Source: Chryseobacterium polytrichastri (GTDB taxonomy: Bacteria; Bacteroidota; Bacteroidia; Flavobacteriales; Weeksellaceae). From it: a DNA stretch of 60,167 bases. Numbering within the stretch: position 1 is the first letter of the stretch; each line of letters starts with the position of its first letter. Shown piece by piece: positions 26,821 through 36,185 of the stretch. The stretch spans positions 1-60,167 of the forward strand of contig NZ_FRAV01000031.1 in assembly GCF_900142445.1 (NCBI RefSeq), written 5' to 3'. The notes beneath the pieces were generated by a model. It was not told the origin of the DNA. It did not search any database and saw nothing but the letters and a program-made list of their open reading frames with translations. The translations under genes were made by a program, and so were the position numbers.

Positions 26821-26924
26821 TGATTTTTTTTCATTAAGCAAAAAATATTCAGACTTTCTGAGATCACTGAAAAAGTTAGCTTTTTATAGATTAGAGCTTC
26901 AAAGTGGTCAAGTATAATATTTTT

Positions 26925-27085
26925 TACTTGATAAGTTTCAATATTTACAGTATTATAGGACAGTTAGTAAATAACGGAAATATCAACTCAGTAAAAATTA
27001 AAGCTTCTTAATTGGTAGAAGGTGGATATTTAATTACAATTGAAGAAAAAGATTTATTCAAATCTAAATTCATCAAAAAAATAAT
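26925..27085 (+). pseudogene. Remnant of a T9SS sorting-domain 3' end
   Basis: Translated in one frame from 26937 this reads FNIYSIIGQLVNNGNINSVK, then KAS, a stop (TAA at 27009-27011), then LVEGGYLITIEEKDLFKSKF and IKK. It is nearly the C-terminus of the protein at 27450-30473 (FKIYSAAGQLVNSGNINSGK...). The stop replaces a Glu codon, and the original stop is lost by a small insertion. No start or upstream coding region remains. The similarity continues through the terminator, so the copied block is about 215 bp. Confidence 0.8.
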
Positions 27086-27106
27086 TAAATGCCTTAACAA
27101 TAATGT

Positions 27107-27136
27107 ATCCTCAGGTTTTTACCTGGGGATTTTTTT
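27107..27136 (+). terminator. Terminator left behind with the sorting-domain remnant
   Basis: ATCCTCAGGT/ACCTGGGGAT (one T-G pair) around TTTT, then T7. It is a diverged copy of the terminator at 30496-30526. Confidence 0.75.
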
Positions 27137-27393
27137 ATTGAATGAAGGTTTTTTGATATAGCTCATTCAGAATGATGTAAAAAATGTGTATTGTGACTTG
27201 TTTTAGTAATAGCAAATTTGCTGTAGAGATTGAATGTGTAAATATCTATAAAAACGTATTATTTATGAAGATATAATGTGAATATCTTATATAATTTAGA
27301 ATGTAAAACAGATTGTAAAAATGGTGGGGATTTGCCTTTTATATATTGAATAAATATCTTTTGATGAATTTTAAAAGATTAATTGTTTTATTT

Positions 27394-27426
27394 TTGAGAA
27401 TAATAAGTGTAAAATAGCTATATTTG
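27394..27426 (+). promoter_or_regulatory. Promoter for the M12B-like protease gene (TTG-N22-TATATTTG)
   Basis: TTG at 27394-27396 and TATATTTG at 27419-27426, 22 bp apart; the ATG is 24 nt past the -7 box. Confidence 0.6.
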
Positions 27427-27449
27427 GCGAAATATATAATTAAATATTT

Positions 27450-30400
27450 ATGAAGAAAATACTTACTATCTTACTTTGTAGTTTAGTTGGTGGCTCTGCG
27501 ATTGCACAATGGACACCTAGTACTGCTAAAATAGATAAAAAAACAAGATCTGGGGATGTGAAGGCTGTTACTGTGGCCTCATATTTTAAATTAGATCTGA
27601 ATCAATTGAGAGTTCAATTGAAAGATGCACAGGAAATGGGCCGTAATGCTAAACCTGTTATTATTTCTATTCCTACACTGGATGGAAAAATTCAAAACTT
27701 TAACGTTTACAGCTTTCCTGTAGTAGTGAAAGAACTTGCTGATCAGTATGAGTTGGGTTCTTATATAGGAACAGCTGTTAATGATCCTACACAGAGTATT
27801 AGATTTTCTGTAGCGCCAAATGATTTCCAATCTATGTTATTTAACAATGGAAATTATGAATTTGTAGAGCCTGTTGATAAATCAACTGGATTATACTCAG
27901 TACACCCAAAAACAGCTAAATCTGGAGATAAGGCCTTTATGTGTAGTACTGAAGAATCTCCTTCTGCTGTAAAGCAAATTAATGAATTGATGAAAAAGGG
28001 TAAATCTTTTTCAAGTCAAATAGGAAACACAAATAAGAGCTACGATCAGAAATACAGAACAATGAGGTTAGCAATGTCTGTAACTGGTGAGTATACTCAG
28101 AAATTTGGAGGTACTGTTGCTGGTGCTTTGACGCAGATAAATGCTACAATGACAAGAGTAAACGGTGTTTTCGAAAAAGATTTTGCTTTACATCTTAATT
28201 TACAAAACTATACTAATATAATATATACCAATGCTGCAACAGACCCATATTCTATACCTTCAGTTGGTACTGACCCAAATAACAGTAGTAATGCTGATGG
28301 TTGGAATGTTCAGCTTCAACGAGCGCTTAGTGTGAATGTTGGAAGTGCAAACTACGATATAGGACATCTTCTAGGCGATAGTGGAGGTGGTGGAAATGCA
28401 GGATGTATAGGATGTGTTTGTATAGATCCTACAGGAGCTGCTGCTACTTCTCTTTCTAAGCAAAAAGGTTCAGGATTCACTTCTCCTGGAGACGGTATTC
28501 CTCAAGGGGATAATTTTGATATTGATTATGTTGCTCACGAAATGGGTCACCAGTTAGGAGGTAATCATACATTCTCTCACGCTCTTGAAGGTGCAGGTAC
28601 AAATATGGAACCAGGCTCTGGGTCTACAATCATGGGGTATGCTGGTATTACTGGTGCTACTACTGATGTTCAGGCGCATTCAGATTCTTATTTTCATGTG
28701 ATAAGTCTAGATCAAATAAATACTAATTTGATCAATAAAACGTGTGATGTTGAGACTCCGATTGCGAATACTCCACCTGTAATTGCAGATATGGAAGACG
28801 TAAATATACCTAAAGGTACGGCGTTTGTATTGACAGCTTCAGCTACAGATGCTCAAAATGATCCAATGACTTATACTTGGGAAGAAATAGATAATGCAAG
28901 TGTTGTTATTAATAAAAATAATTTAGGAACAACTGCTACAGGAGCTTCGTTCAGATCGATAGTACCTACAACAAGTCCGACAAGATATTTTCCTAAATTA
29001 TCTTCTGTATTAGCAGGAGTTTTGGATAATTCTAATAACGGTTGGGAATCTGTGTCACAAGTAGCAAGAACAACAAATTTTGCAGTTACAGTAAGGGATA
29101 ATAATCCAAATCCTGCTCAACAGCAAGCAGATTATAACCTTCAAAAGGTTATTGTTGGAAACGATGGTCCTTTTAAAGTTAATACTCAGTATGCAAATGC
29201 TGGTGCTGCAACCATAGTAGAGTGGGCTGTTGCCAATACAAATGCAGCTCCATATAATGTGGCTAATGTTAAGATTGATTATACTACAAATAATGGAACT
29301 TCTTGGACTGTTTTAGCGGCTTCTACTCCAAATGATGGAACTGAAAGTTTTACTTTTCCTTCATCATTAAATGGTCAAGTTATTAAATTAAGAATTTCAT
29401 CTATTAATAATGTATTCTATGCGATAGGTGCAATTAATGTAACGGTGTTTTCTGCATGTGATGGTTCTGCTCCTACAGGAGTTGTGGCAAGTAATATTAC
29501 TTTGAACGGAGCTACTATAAGCTGGACACCAATGTCAAATGCGACTTATAATATTCGTTACAGAAAAGTAGGTCAGCTTACGTGGATACAAACAACATCT
29601 GCTACACCAACTATTACATTAACAGGTTTAAGTGATGGAACAGCTTATGAAGTTCAGGTATCTGCTGTGTGTTCAGGAACTCCTGGAGCTTACTCAGCTT
29701 CAACAAACTTCTCAACTTCACCAGTTACTTATTGTACAGTAGGAAGTACTAGTGGACAGTATAACTTCATTTCTAACTTAACGTTAGGAGCAGTAAATAA
29801 TACTACAACTGGAGCAGCTGGAACAACATATTCAAACTTTACTACAAACCCATCATTACAACCTATCTTGTTGCCTAATAGCACAAACAATACAATTAGT
29901 ACTTCTATTACTGTAACTTTAGCTGGTGCTGCAATGAATGGAATGGCTATTTGGATTGATTTCAATAAGAATGGAATTTTTGATGCAAACGAAAGGGTTC
30001 TTAACATGCCTGCAAATGCTTTACCAGTAGGAACAACTGTTAAGACAGGAACATTTACAGTTCCATCAACAGCTGTAGTGAATTCTCCATTAAGAATGAG
30101 AGTTGTTACTGTTTTAATGACGGCAGCATCTGCAGGCAGTAGTATTCCAGATTCATTTGCTTGTGGGGCTTTCCCTAATGGAGAAGTTGAAGATTATAGT
30201 GTTATTGTATCTGCACCATTGGCGACAAATGATCTTGCTAACCCTAAAGATGGTATTCAGATTTACCCTAACCCAGTATCTGATATCTTAAATGTTACTA
30301 AAGTTTCTGATAAAGCTACTTTCAAAATTTACAGTGCTGCAGGTCAGTTAGTAAATAGCGGAAATATCAACTCAGGAAAAATTAACGTTTCTGAATTAGT

Positions 30401-30473
30401 AAAAGGTGGATATGTTATTACAATTGAAGAAAAAGGAAAAGATTTATTCAAATCTAAATTCATCAAGAAATAA
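27450..30473 (+). CDS. T9SS-secreted reprolysin-like (M12B) metalloprotease
   Basis: The 1007-residue protein has a signal peptide (residues 1-19), a propeptide of about 190 residues, and a zinc protease domain whose motif HEMGHQLGGNH begins at His363, followed by the Met-turn SGSTIMGYAG. This is the reprolysin-like pattern seen in many flavobacterial secreted proteases. A beta-rich region, a fibronectin type III domain (about 675-760, GATISWTPMSNATYNIRYRK) and a GEVEDY domain (ending GEVEDYSVIV near 915) follow. A T9SS type A sorting domain (IQIYPNPVSDILNVTKV) ends in KSKFIKK. It probably degrades extracellular protein. Confidence 0.9.
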   Translation: MKKILTILLCSLVGGSAIAQWTPSTAKIDKKTRSGDVKAVTVASYFKLDLNQLRVQLKDAQEMGRNAKPVIISIPTLDGKIQNFNVYSFPVVVKELADQYELGSYIGTAVNDPTQSIRFSVAPNDFQSMLFNNGNYEFVEPVDKSTGLYSVHPKTAKSGDKAFMCSTEESPSAVKQINELMKKGKSFSSQIGNTNKSYDQKYRTMRLAMSVTGEYTQKFGGTVAGALTQINATMTRVNGVFEKDFALHLNLQNYTNIIYTNAATDPYSIPSVGTDPNNSSNADGWNVQLQRALSVNVGSANYDIGHLLGDSGGGGNAGCIGCVCIDPTGAAATSLSKQKGSGFTSPGDGIPQGDNFDIDYVAHEMGHQLGGNHTFSHALEGAGTNMEPGSGSTIMGYAGITGATTDVQAHSDSYFHVISLDQINTNLINKTCDVETPIANTPPVIADMEDVNIPKGTAFVLTASATDAQNDPMTYTWEEIDNASVVINKNNLGTTATGASFRSIVPTTSPTRYFPKLSSVLAGVLDNSNNGWESVSQVARTTNFAVTVRDNNPNPAQQQADYNLQKVIVGNDGPFKVNTQYANAGAATIVEWAVANTNAAPYNVANVKIDYTTNNGTSWTVLAASTPNDGTESFTFPSSLNGQVIKLRISSINNVFYAIGAINVTVFSACDGSAPTGVVASNITLNGATISWTPMSNATYNIRYRKVGQLTWIQTTSATPTITLTGLSDGTAYEVQVSAVCSGTPGAYSASTNFSTSPVTYCTVGSTSGQYNFISNLTLGAVNNTTTGAAGTTYSNFTTNPSLQPILLPNSTNNTISTSITVTLAGAAMNGMAIWIDFNKNGIFDANERVLNMPANALPVGTTVKTGTFTVPSTAVVNSPLRMRVVTVLMTAASAGSSIPDSFACGAFPNGEVEDYSVIVSAPLATNDLANPKDGIQIYPNPVSDILNVTKVSDKATFKIYSAAGQLVNSGNINSGKINVSELVKGGYVITIEEKGKDLFKSKFIKK

Positions 30474-30861
30474 TAAAAATCCCATAACAATAATGAATCC
30501 TCAGGTTTTTCCTGAGGATTTTTTTTATGATTAATATTTAAGGTATGGTATAGGGAATTTTTGATAAAAAACACTGTTGAATTGGTAAATTAATAATAAA
30601 AAATCATTAGATTTGTTTAATTAATACAAAATGCAGAATATTATGATTAAATTCTTTACTCCTTTATTAAATCTCCGATGTACAAGTAATATTGATCTTA
30701 TAAAAGATTCAATACTTAAAACATTTGACAGCTTGTCAAGCTACCTGTTTTCTGTAAAAAATATAATTTTCCCAAGAAAGAATTATATTAATAAATATAC
30801 AGAAAACCTAATGATAGATTCAAATTATATTGGTACTCAATTTCATTTTAATATTTAATTT
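30474..30861 (+). other. 388-nt gap: terminator, -7-like box and possible leader
   Basis: The gap holds the terminator of the preceding gene (30496-30526) and a TAGATTTG at 30608-30615 that fits TAnnTTTG. Downstream is a 75-codon open frame (30631-30858) ending 3 nt before the next ATG. Its composition is not convincingly protein-like (AT-rich, no domain), so it may be a long leader instead. Nothing else is seen. Confidence 0.5.
30496..30526 (+). terminator. Terminator after the M12B-like protease gene
   Basis: A 10-bp stem AATCCTCAGG/CCTGAGGATT around TTTTT, then T6. Confidence 0.9.
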
Positions 30862-33800
30862 ATGAAGAAACTTCTACTTATTTGCCAATTGCTCTTTTGC
30901 ACATTTCTCATGGCTCAAGTCAATTACTCACAAAATTGGACTGCCGCGGGACTTAATAATTGGACGTCTACAGGCTCTGTTTTTTCTAGTACTACTACTG
31001 CAAACCAGATTTGCGGTACTACTGGGGGAACAATACGAGGAAATAGATACAGTGGAAATGCAGGAGATTTTACTTCTCCTAATATTCCAGGAAATAATCA
31101 AGGTGTTATAACAATGTCTTTTGATTATAAAGTTACCGATTGGTCTGCTGGAACAGTTGCAACTACTGCTGCAAATGTTGGTACTATTGAAGTACAATAT
31201 TCAAGTAATACTGGAGGGCCTTGGTATACTGCTTACACTGTTAACTCTACAAATCACGTAGCAGCGAATACTTGCGCAACGAGAACTGTAACATTCAGTC
31301 CCTCAGCAGGTAATTTGTATGTGAGATTTTATGTAACATCAGCTGCTAGCGGAGATAGTTATTATTATTTTGATAATGTCACAATGACTCAAGGTGCAGC
31401 TCCAACTTGCTTGGCTCCGTCTGCTATTACATTGACCAATACGGCAGCAACTAGCGCAAATATTTCTTGGACAGCTCCTGCTACTCCACCTGCAAATGGT
31501 TATGATGTATATTATAATACAACGGGTGTGGCTCCCACAGGTGCTACTGTTTTAAATGCGACCAATTCTGTACAAACTACTGCTACAAGTGCAACTATTC
31601 AACCATTAATACCTATTACAACATATTATGTTTGGGTAAGATCTATCTGTAGTGCAACCGACAAAAGTACATGGACCCCAATGCAGTCATTTATGACTTT
31701 GTGTGTACCTGTATCTGCTCTTCCTTGGACAGAAAACTTTGATGCAATGACAACTTTAGGAGCAGGGATTGTTCCACCTTGTTGGAAGCAGATTACTGGA
31801 ACTAGTGCATGGAATTCTTCAAATGCTACAGCGTCTAGTACGTCTCCTGGAGCGAGGTCTGTGCCTAATTATATGAGAATTGCATATGGTAATACAAATG
31901 CCAGCCAACTCTGGACACCAGGTTTTGCATTGACTGGAGGTAAAGTGTATGAATTTTCATTTTATTATCATACTGGCGGAACAGATAGTAGTAATATAGG
32001 ATTTACAGGTAATGTTTTGGTAAATTCTTCACAATCTTCTGTAGGAGCTACAAACTTAGGAACATTCATCACTTCAACACAAGGTACTGCTAATTATACT
32101 CAGTATAAAATATATTATACTCCTACAGTTACAGGATCATATAATTTTGCTGTAAATGCATCATCGAATGGTACTCCTTGGTATTTAGGTGTTGATGATT
32201 TCAAAGTGAGAGTTGCCCCAACATGTACAGACCCACAAGGTTTAACAGTTTTGAATACTACAACTTCAAGTACTACTATACAATGGACACTACCAACTCC
32301 TGCGCCTGCAGGTGGTTATGATGTTTATTATACTACAAGTGCCGCAACTCCTGCTGCAGGCGTTACACCTCAATATTCTGGTGTTACCGGACCTACCCAA
32401 TTAATAACCGGATTAGCTGCAAGCACAACTTACTACATTTGGATAAGAGCAAGATGTAGTGCTACAGATATTGGTGATTGGACAGGACCTCTTTCGGTTT
32501 ACACGAATTATTGTGTTCCTACTGGAGGCGCATTTTCAACAACCACTTATTTGAAGAATATTACAACTACAGGAGGATTTACCAATCTTGCTTATACTGC
32601 TTCCACATATAGTGCATATGTAAACAATTCTGCTACAAGTTTCTCTGCTTTACCGGGAACTTCTGTAAATGTTAGCATGAATTCTGGGACAAGTTCGTAC
32701 TATTATTATTTATGGATAGACTGGAATAATGATATGGTGTTTGATCCTCTAACGGAAACGGTTTATTCTACAACTAATGCTGGGACAGCAACAACTGCTA
32801 TTAACACTACTGGTCACCCTTCAGGCTCTTACAGAGCTAGATTTGCAACAGGGCAGTATGGGGCTTTGACTCCTTGTGGGGCATCTCCTTATGGTAATTA
32901 TGTGGACTTTACTTTTGTTATTAGACCTTGTTCAACTACGGCACCTACCAATGTGTATGTAGATACAGTTAGCCATATTGCTGCAACGGTACATTGGACA
33001 GCTTCTACAAATAATCTTGCCTATAAAGTATATTGGAGAGAAGTGGGAACTACTGGATGGCCAAATTCATCTGTAGTACTATCACCACCTACAAACAGTT
33101 ATGTTATTACAACAGGTTTACTGCCTGCTAAGAACTACGAAGCAATAGTTGTTGCTATTTGTAATACTACGGAAGGTACGGCTACTCCTGTAGCATTTGC
33201 TACAAAATGTGATCCTACACCTCCAAATGTTACTATATCTGCTATTACTTCAAACTCTGCATTGATAACTTGGTCACCTCTTGCAGCAAGTTCAACATAT
33301 GTAATGAGATGGAGAATTGTAGGAAGTGGAGCAGGGGGATGGAATCCTAATATACCTTTACCTGTAGCTCCTGCAAATACCTACACTTTAGGAGGATTAG
33401 ACCCTTATGTTTCTTATGAGGTTCAAATAGCAAATATTTGTACTGGTGGTACGCTTAATCCATGGTCAAATCCTAAGGTGTTTACAACAGAAAGAATATG
33501 TCAGCAACCGCCTCCAGGATTAACCATTAGTAATCTTTCTCCTACTTCAGCAGTTGTAGTTTGGGATCCATTCCCAGGAGCAACGTATATCTTAAGATAT
33601 AGAAAAGTGGGTATTCCGGGTTGGACAGTTGTACCAGTTCCAATAAACACTCTTACATTAACAGGATTGTTGGAATTAACGAAATATGAAATGCAGGTTG
33701 TGAATGTGTGTACAGGTACTCCGGGTACTTATACTCCGCCTTACTTCTTTACAACGCCAACTGTAACTTACTGTAACATGGTTTCTGCAAGTGCAGCAAA

Positions 33801-34482
33801 TGAATTTATTTCAAAAGTAACAGTGAAACCAAATGGCAAACCTATGATGGAAAATACTTCGTTAGCATCTACTTATACAGATTACACAGGTAATCCTGCT
33901 AAATTTATAGAACTAATTCAAGGATCTACAGGAAATGAAATTTCTATTGAAAAATCATGGTTAGGTGCAAACAATGAAGAAGGTATTGCAGTTTGGATTG
34001 ATTTTGACAGAAACGGATATTTCGATATCAATGAAAGAATTCTTGCTTCGGCTCCTAATACAACGACTCCTATTAAAGGAACATTCAATGTACCTGCAGA
34101 TGCGTTTATCAGTTTAACTGATTATAAATATGTGGTGATGAGAGTCGCATTGCAGAAAGGTGCTATTCCTGTAAACTGTACAAACTTTACGAATGGAGAA
34201 GTTGAAGATTACACAGTGAGAATTTCTAAGACGGCTGTTCCTAGTGGTGTTAATCAAGATGATATTATGATTTATCCTAACCCGGTAAGCTCAGTATTGT
34301 ACGTTAAGAATATTAGCACAAAAGGGAATTATAAGATTTATAATTCAGCAGGACAATTAGTGTCTAAAGGCATTATCTTGAATAATAAGATAGATGTAAG
34401 CAACTTGATAAATGGAGTGTACGTTATAGACATCGAAGATGCTAAAGGTACAATTCAGAAGAAATTTATTAAAGAAAAATAA
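30862..34482 (+). CDS. T9SS-secreted fibronectin-III adhesin-like protein
   Basis: The 1206-residue protein has a signal peptide (residues 1-18). A beta-sandwich region (about 20-175) comes first, then a fibronectin type III domain (from CLAPSAITLT near 183), a choice-of-anchor-J-like domain (LPWTENFDAM...PPCWKQI, about 288-450), and a second FN3 (CTDPQGLTVL near 454). A GEVEDY-like domain (about 550-690) precedes three more FN3 repeats (about 690-970). A second GEVEDY domain ends NGEVEDYTVRI near 1124, and a T9SS type A sorting domain (IMIYPNPVSSVLYVKNI) closes the protein. No catalytic motif is seen, so adhesion or binding is more likely than an enzyme. Confidence 0.88.
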   Translation: MKKLLLICQLLFCTFLMAQVNYSQNWTAAGLNNWTSTGSVFSSTTTANQICGTTGGTIRGNRYSGNAGDFTSPNIPGNNQGVITMSFDYKVTDWSAGTVATTAANVGTIEVQYSSNTGGPWYTAYTVNSTNHVAANTCATRTVTFSPSAGNLYVRFYVTSAASGDSYYYFDNVTMTQGAAPTCLAPSAITLTNTAATSANISWTAPATPPANGYDVYYNTTGVAPTGATVLNATNSVQTTATSATIQPLIPITTYYVWVRSICSATDKSTWTPMQSFMTLCVPVSALPWTENFDAMTTLGAGIVPPCWKQITGTSAWNSSNATASSTSPGARSVPNYMRIAYGNTNASQLWTPGFALTGGKVYEFSFYYHTGGTDSSNIGFTGNVLVNSSQSSVGATNLGTFITSTQGTANYTQYKIYYTPTVTGSYNFAVNASSNGTPWYLGVDDFKVRVAPTCTDPQGLTVLNTTTSSTTIQWTLPTPAPAGGYDVYYTTSAATPAAGVTPQYSGVTGPTQLITGLAASTTYYIWIRARCSATDIGDWTGPLSVYTNYCVPTGGAFSTTTYLKNITTTGGFTNLAYTASTYSAYVNNSATSFSALPGTSVNVSMNSGTSSYYYYLWIDWNNDMVFDPLTETVYSTTNAGTATTAINTTGHPSGSYRARFATGQYGALTPCGASPYGNYVDFTFVIRPCSTTAPTNVYVDTVSHIAATVHWTASTNNLAYKVYWREVGTTGWPNSSVVLSPPTNSYVITTGLLPAKNYEAIVVAICNTTEGTATPVAFATKCDPTPPNVTISAITSNSALITWSPLAASSTYVMRWRIVGSGAGGWNPNIPLPVAPANTYTLGGLDPYVSYEVQIANICTGGTLNPWSNPKVFTTERICQQPPPGLTISNLSPTSAVVVWDPFPGATYILRYRKVGIPGWTVVPVPINTLTLTGLLELTKYEMQVVNVCTGTPGTYTPPYFFTTPTVTYCNMVSASAANEFISKVTVKPNGKPMMENTSLASTYTDYTGNPAKFIELIQGSTGNEISIEKSWLGANNEEGIAVWIDFDRNGYFDINERILASAPNTTTPIKGTFNVPADAFISLTDYKYVVMRVALQKGAIPVNCTNFTNGEVEDYTVRISKTAVPSGVNQDDIMIYPNPVSSVLYVKNISTKGNYKIYNSAGQLVSKGIILNNKIDVSNLINGVYVIDIEDAKGTIQKKFIKEK

Positions 34483-34499
34483 TTAACTATTAAAAATAG

Positions 34500-34531
34500 A
34501 ATAAGCTCTCAGAAATGGGAGCTTATTTTTT
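34500..34531 (+). terminator. Terminator after the FN3 protein gene
   Basis: AATAAGCTCTC/GGGAGCTTATT (one T-G pair) and a T run. Confidence 0.85.
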
Positions 34532-34543
34532 ATCAGATCAATA

Positions 34544-34576
34544 AAAAACTCGCTAGATTGTTTCTAACGAGTTTTT
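34544..34576 (-). terminator. Terminator after coaE
   Basis: AAAAACTCG/CGAGTTTTT stem, extended inside by TAG/CTA; on the minus strand it ends in T5 or more, three bases past the coaE stop. Confidence 0.8.
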
Positions 34577-34579
34577 GTT

Positions 34580-35206
34580 TTATTCTATATCAAAGATGAT
34601 TCGTTCGGTTTGTTCCTTTAAATCTTCCAAATTTGTATTGTTGTAAATGATGCAGTCTGCCATCTTTATCTTATCTTTTTCAGGCATTTGCTTTTCCATA
34701 ATGGTTTCTACTTCACGGTAAGTTTTTCCGTCTCTGTCCATCACTCTTTTTGTTCGTATATTATCTTCAGCAGTGACGAGAAGAGATTTGTAGCATTGTT
34801 TATGAAGTTTTAATTCAAACAATAAGGCAGTTTCTTTAAAGACTAAATATTTAGACTGTTTTGCCAGCCATTCTTCAAAATCAATTCGAACTGCAGGATG
34901 AATGATTTCATTCAATTGTTGAAGAAGATCTTTATTGTTAAAAACTTTTTCTGCAACAAATTTTCTGTTGTAAATTCCATTTTCGTCGTAAGATTTTTCG
35001 CCTAAAAGTTCCTTAATTTTAAACTTTAATTCTTCATTCTCATTAACGATTGTTTTAGCTCTGTCATCCGAGTAATAAACGGGAAATCCAAACTCCTCAA
35101 TAAAATGGGCAACGGTAGTTTTTCCTGAACCAATTCCACCCGTTAAACCAATGATCTTGGATGATGGTGGTTCTGTACTTTTTGTTTCTGAATGTAATTC
35201 TTCCAT
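34580..35206 (-). CDS. coaE: Dephospho-CoA kinase
   Basis: The 208-residue enzyme performs the last step of coenzyme A synthesis. The P-loop GGIGSGKTT is at residues 23-31, preceded by IIGLT, and FPVYYSDDRAK near 41 is the substrate-binding part. The lid and C-terminal RVMDRDGKTYREVE region are present. The first 16 residues (Ser/Thr/Pro-rich) are longer than in most CoaE, and no alternative ATG lies between them and the P-loop. It follows the MBL-fold gene by 9 nt. Confidence 0.94.
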   Translation of the reverse strand: MEELHSETKSTEPPSSKIIGLTGGIGSGKTTVAHFIEEFGFPVYYSDDRAKTIVNENEELKFKIKELLGEKSYDENGIYNRKFVAEKVFNNKDLLQQLNEIIHPAVRIDFEEWLAKQSKYLVFKETALLFELKLHKQCYKSLLVTAEDNIRTKRVMDRDGKTYREVETIMEKQMPEKDKIKMADCIIYNNTNLEDLKEQTERIIFDIE

Positions 35207-35215
35207 ACTTAAAAA

Positions 35216-36082
35216 TTAATATCCAAAAACGTCGTTAAAGCTAAAGGTTTCATCGAGTCTAACTCCTTTTTTAGTCATTTTAAGACTTGCCAATTCGTTA
35301 TGAGCATCATGTTCAAAGAACAATAAATATTCGTTATCTACACATTGTTTAAGGAATTTTCCTTTTTCCTCCATCGTTAGAAGAGGTCTTGTATCATAAC
35401 CCATCACGTATACCTGATTGATGTGTCCAGCAGTTGGAATAAGGTCTGCTGCGAAAACAATCGTTTTTTCCTGATATTGGATTACGGGAAGCATTTGCTT
35501 TTCTGTATGCCCGTCCACAAAAATAACGTCCATTTTCAAGTCTGGAGCAAAACCATAATTTCCGTTTGCCGGAAGGGGTAAAAAGTTCAGTTGCCCACTT
35601 TCCTGCATAGGAAGAATATTTTCTTTTAAAAAGCTTGCTTTCTCTCTGGGGTTAGGCTCAGTAGCCCATTGCCAATGGTTTTCATTGGTCCAGAAGTGGG
35701 CATTTTTAAATGCAGGTCTATAGCCTGTTTTGTCATCATTCCATTCAATAGCGCCACCACAGTGGTCAAAATGAAGATGAGTCAAGAAAACATCTGTAAT
35801 GTCTTCTTTTACAAAACCATATTTACTTAAGTTTTTATCTAAATTATCATCTCCCCAAAGAGAGTAGTGACCGAAGAATTTATCATCCTGCTTGTTTCCA
35901 AGACCACAGTCTACCAAGATTAATTTTTTGCCGTCTTCAATTAGTAAAGAGCGGGTTCCCAATTCAATTAAATTTTTTTCGTCTGCTGGGTTTGTTTTCT
36001 CCCACAGACTCTTTGGGACGACACCAAACATTGCGCCGCCGTCCAGCTTAAATTTTCCACATTGTATCGGATATAACTTCAT
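35216..36082 (-). CDS. MBL-fold metallo-hydrolase
   Basis: The 288-residue enzyme has the metal motif HLHFDH (His102, His104, Asp106, His107), a later ligand His in FVDGHTEKQM and Asp in VFAADLIPT, and a last His in FEHDAHNE. This pattern is that of the quorum-quenching-lactonase-like branch of the superfamily, but the substrate cannot be read from sequence. It is co-directional with coaE (9-nt gap), so the two are probably transcribed together. No Bacteroidota -7 box is obvious upstream. Confidence 0.85.
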   Translation of the reverse strand: MKLYPIQCGKFKLDGGAMFGVVPKSLWEKTNPADEKNLIELGTRSLLIEDGKKLILVDCGLGNKQDDKFFGHYSLWGDDNLDKNLSKYGFVKEDITDVFLTHLHFDHCGGAIEWNDDKTGYRPAFKNAHFWTNENHWQWATEPNPREKASFLKENILPMQESGQLNFLPLPANGNYGFAPDLKMDVIFVDGHTEKQMLPVIQYQEKTIVFAADLIPTAGHINQVYVMGYDTRPLLTMEEKGKFLKQCVDNEYLLFFEHDAHNELASLKMTKKGVRLDETFSFNDVFGY

Positions 36083-36185
36083 ATATATTTTGATTATTTT
36101 ATTTTAATTAATAAAAATTATTTGATGTTTCTAAATTATAAAACTTTAATGGAAAGTCTAATATTTAGATTATAAATTCTGAGAT

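Larger units (their letters stand above)
26821..27449 (+). other. 629-nt gap: decayed sorting-domain copy, terminator and promoter
   Basis: No intact gene is present. From left to right it holds a weak hairpin at 26870-26885 that may end the M43 gene, a decayed copy of a T9SS sorting-domain 3' end (26925-27085), the matching terminator (27107-27136), about 250 nt of AT-rich sequence where I see nothing, and the promoter of the next protease gene (27394-27426). Confidence 0.7.

Noticed and set aside
30631..30858. 75-codon open frame with a -7-like box 15 nt upstream
   Set aside because: No domain, signal peptide or convincing amino acid composition; AT-rich filler is an equally good explanation, so it is mentioned only inside the gap entry.
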